Assembly (NCBI GenBank): GCA_001972305.1
Contig: BDDD01000725.1
Span: 186,001-250,000, forward strand
DNA length: 64,000 nucleotides
Source: Cephalotus follicularis
Taxonomy: Eukaryota; Streptophyta; Magnoliopsida; Oxalidales; Cephalotaceae
Reading direction: 5' to 3'
Shown here: one piece after another, positions 62,100-64,000 of the stretch
Layout: each line of letters opens with the position of its first letter
Position numbering within the stretch: position 1 is the first letter of the stretch
Program-made: the position numbers and the translations under genes
Notes under the pieces: model-generated
Told to the model about the DNA's origin: nothing
What the model saw: only the letters and a program-made list of their open reading frames with translations
Databases searched by the model: none

Positions 62100-62962
62100 A
62101 TGAATTTTATATAATGCTTGCGTATTTTATGTATGGAATGGATGAATGATTATAGATATTTGATTTTGAATTTAAAAATAGATATAGAGGATCTGTATAA
62201 TAAATTTACGAAATACAAATTATAAAAGAGTCAAAAATAGATTAAAAAAGAAAAACCTTACTTTATATTAGTATCAAGTCAAACATTCTCTTTTGTATGA
62301 TATATACCGCATTGATTTGTATTTATTTTAACTATGGGAGTAGTAATGGCTTATCACATAATTAAATTTTATCAAAGTCCAAATAAATATCTTATGTACC
62401 TAGTCCAAATCCAAATGCGTTGCAAAAATCAATTAACCTAAAATTATATAAGAAACAACCTAAGGCATAAACTCAACAAAAATTCACATTCATATCAAAA
62501 AAATTAATTTGATTCAATTTTTTTCAGTCATGATTTGTGTGAAAAGAAAAAGAATTACGTTGTGAAGAATCATAATGAAAACTCATAACCTAAATAGGAA
62601 TTCAATCAATAGAGAAGATGTAGAAATTATGAACGAGGAAAAGAAACAATTATCGAACTATTAAGAATTCATATTTAGCATAACCAGATACAAAGCTAAA
62701 GTATTTGTCGAATGAAGTCATTTGCATATGGTGTGGAACAATGAAAAACTCCTAACGGGTAAAAAACGTGGACATATACATGAATTTCTTACTACGTTAT
62801 GGTGCTCCCCTAAATAAAAAGGTAAAAATTCAATGCGGTAACGTGTTGATCAAGCTACGTATGACAAAAATAAGAGGGAGAAAAAGTTGTAATTTGCTAA
62901 GAAAAAAAAAAGTGTTTCAAAGTATTTAAAAAATTCAACACTCACAAAAATAAATAAATCAC
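62100..62962. other. Intergenic region upstream of SEC15
   Basis: AT-rich, no ORF with motifs. It leads up to the solo LTR at 62963, with the ATCAC target duplication at 62958-62962. Confidence 0.5.
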
Positions 62963-63379
62963 TGTTGAATTGTCAACCATTCCACACTTGGTAGCACACC
63001 TACATTGATCACCATATTCAAATGAGGCAACCTATGTGAAAGGTGTGATGATTTTAAATACAATAAATTCAATGCATTCAAACCATATGAGTTTTTGGAT
63101 GCCATGAAGGTTAAATGTAGTCAACATAGAATTCCATTTGGAATTCTATTGCTCTTATTTTAATGTTTTACTTGTACTATAAATATGTGCTCTTTGTAAG
63201 GAAATATATAAGGTAGTAAGAGTTTTTCTCCATTAACACTTGTTCATCCCTCCAATTCTCTCATTCATTTTCTCAAATTATTTATTCTATACAATTTTCT
63301 AATTCCTTTTCCTCTCTTAAATTTCTTTCCGCATAAAATATTAAATTAGTTTTATGCTAATGCACCAATATATCCAACA
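62963..63379 (+). mobile_element. Solo LTR, 417 bp, with perfect 5-bp target duplication
   Basis: Starts TGTTGAATTGTCAACC and ends ATATATCCAACA. The pentamer ATCAC lies immediately on both sides (62958-62962 and 63380-63384). A TATA-like ACTATAAATATGTG at about 63178 fits an LTR promoter in plus orientation. No internal region follows. The size and TGTTG...CAACA ends suggest a copia-type parent. Confidence 0.85.
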
Positions 63380-63439
63380 ATCACCGCTTGGCCAGACAAT
63401 TCAATTAGCATTTATCTTGGTGGAAAAAGATGCTAAGGG

Positions 63440-64000
63440 GTTTGTGTGATAATAGGATTTCATTCAATGTGCTAAGGAGCTTGAATTTCATGAGATGGTG
63501 ATGGCAATAATTTGAGCTCCCAGAGGTTATAAAACTTTTATCATATGAGAAAGCAATGACTACTTTGTTAGATGAGTGTAAAAGAATTGTTGAGAAATAT
63601 TTGATTCTTGTAAAAAAATACTTGATATTCTCAAGGGGTATCTGGATGCATACATTATAATAATCAACCTCTTGTTAATGTAATTACAGTGAATGGAGCA
63701 ATGTTTTCGTATGAGGAGAATTTTTAAGGAGTTTAAAAAACGAGTTTAGCAATTGATAAATGTCTACATCGATGAAGTGAGTGCATGTAATGTCATTCAA
63801 TTTGTGATAAAAGATGCTGTACATTGTAAGCTTATTAAAAAGTAGATAAAAAAATCGTACACAAACAGAAACAAAAAAAGTACATAAACATATTCAAATT
63901 GTACAGACTTTGAAATTTAAAAAGATTTTGCAAAAGTATTTAGTTGGTTAAGTAATTGGTCATATTGAGAACCCATTCAAGCTTAGAGTTTTTGAAAGTG
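63440..64000 (+). pseudogene. Decayed hAT-superfamily transposase (DUF659 region), runs off the window
   Basis: Several frames together give DNRISFNV, AKELEFHEMVMAII, APRGYK, SYEKAMTTLLDECKRIVEKY and NNQPLVNVITVNGAMFSYEE, then YIDEVSACNVIQFVIKDAVH. These match in order the DUF659 segment of plant hAT-type proteins, with stops and frameshifts between almost every piece. The typical GWTN Trp-containing motif between the last two segments is missing. A parent transposase would cut and paste its element; this copy cannot be translated. The solo LTR directly upstream may sit inside the same old element. Confidence 0.75.

Overview
The window is nuclear DNA of a dicot plant. It is AT-rich, its genes have many short exons and GT-AG introns, and about half of it is transposable elements. 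The species cannot be named from the sequence. No tRNA, rRNA or CRISPR array was found.

Genes. Five genes have complete readable models: a 12-exon pectin acetylesterase (minus, 1947-5716), a 4-coding-exon actin with the classic plant leader intron (minus, 12997-14810), a single-exon PADRE/DUF4228 protein (plus, 43442-43975), a SIAMESE-RELATED cyclin-dependent kinase inhibitor (plus, 54700-55194) and an uninterrupted SEC15-type exocyst subunit (minus, 59207-61576). A sixth, the 8-exon ALG10 alpha-1,2-glucosyltransferase (minus, 8470-11470), is complete in exon structure but carries an in-frame TAG at the start of its last exon. A short ORF with a signal peptide (minus, 47900-48163) is a possible secreted peptide gene. 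The genes are unrelated housekeeping, cell-wall, trafficking and cell-cycle functions; nothing suggests a shared pathway or operon.

Mobile DNA. 16518-27565 is an 11-kb Ty3/gypsy element, probably of the Tat lineage. It has 954-bp LTRs, damaged gag-pol, and an antisense gene region with apparent introns between pol and the 3' LTR. 32217-35786 is a 3.6-kb CACTA element with an AGT target duplication, an array of about five 305-bp tandem repeats and a remnant of transposase coding sequence. 36762-42737 is a Ty1/copia element on the minus strand with 325-bp LTRs and perfect TTTAG duplications. Its integrase is split by a 922-bp solo LTR with its own perfect GCTGT duplication. A 417-bp solo LTR (62963-63379, duplication ATCAC) lies just before a decayed hAT transposase that runs off the right edge. 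Smaller pieces are a copia-type LTR with its primer-binding site (57930-58228), a lone CACTA terminus (49883-50090), and two overlapping MITE-like repeats (6303-7547).

Relics. A polygalacturonase exon fragment (55690-55970) and a possible mitochondrial ribosomal protein L16-like fragment (46394-46770) survive only as broken reading frames. The remaining stretches are AT-rich intergenic DNA in which I see no gene.

All exon boundaries were read by eye from splice sites, reading frame and family motifs. No alignment or expression data were available.
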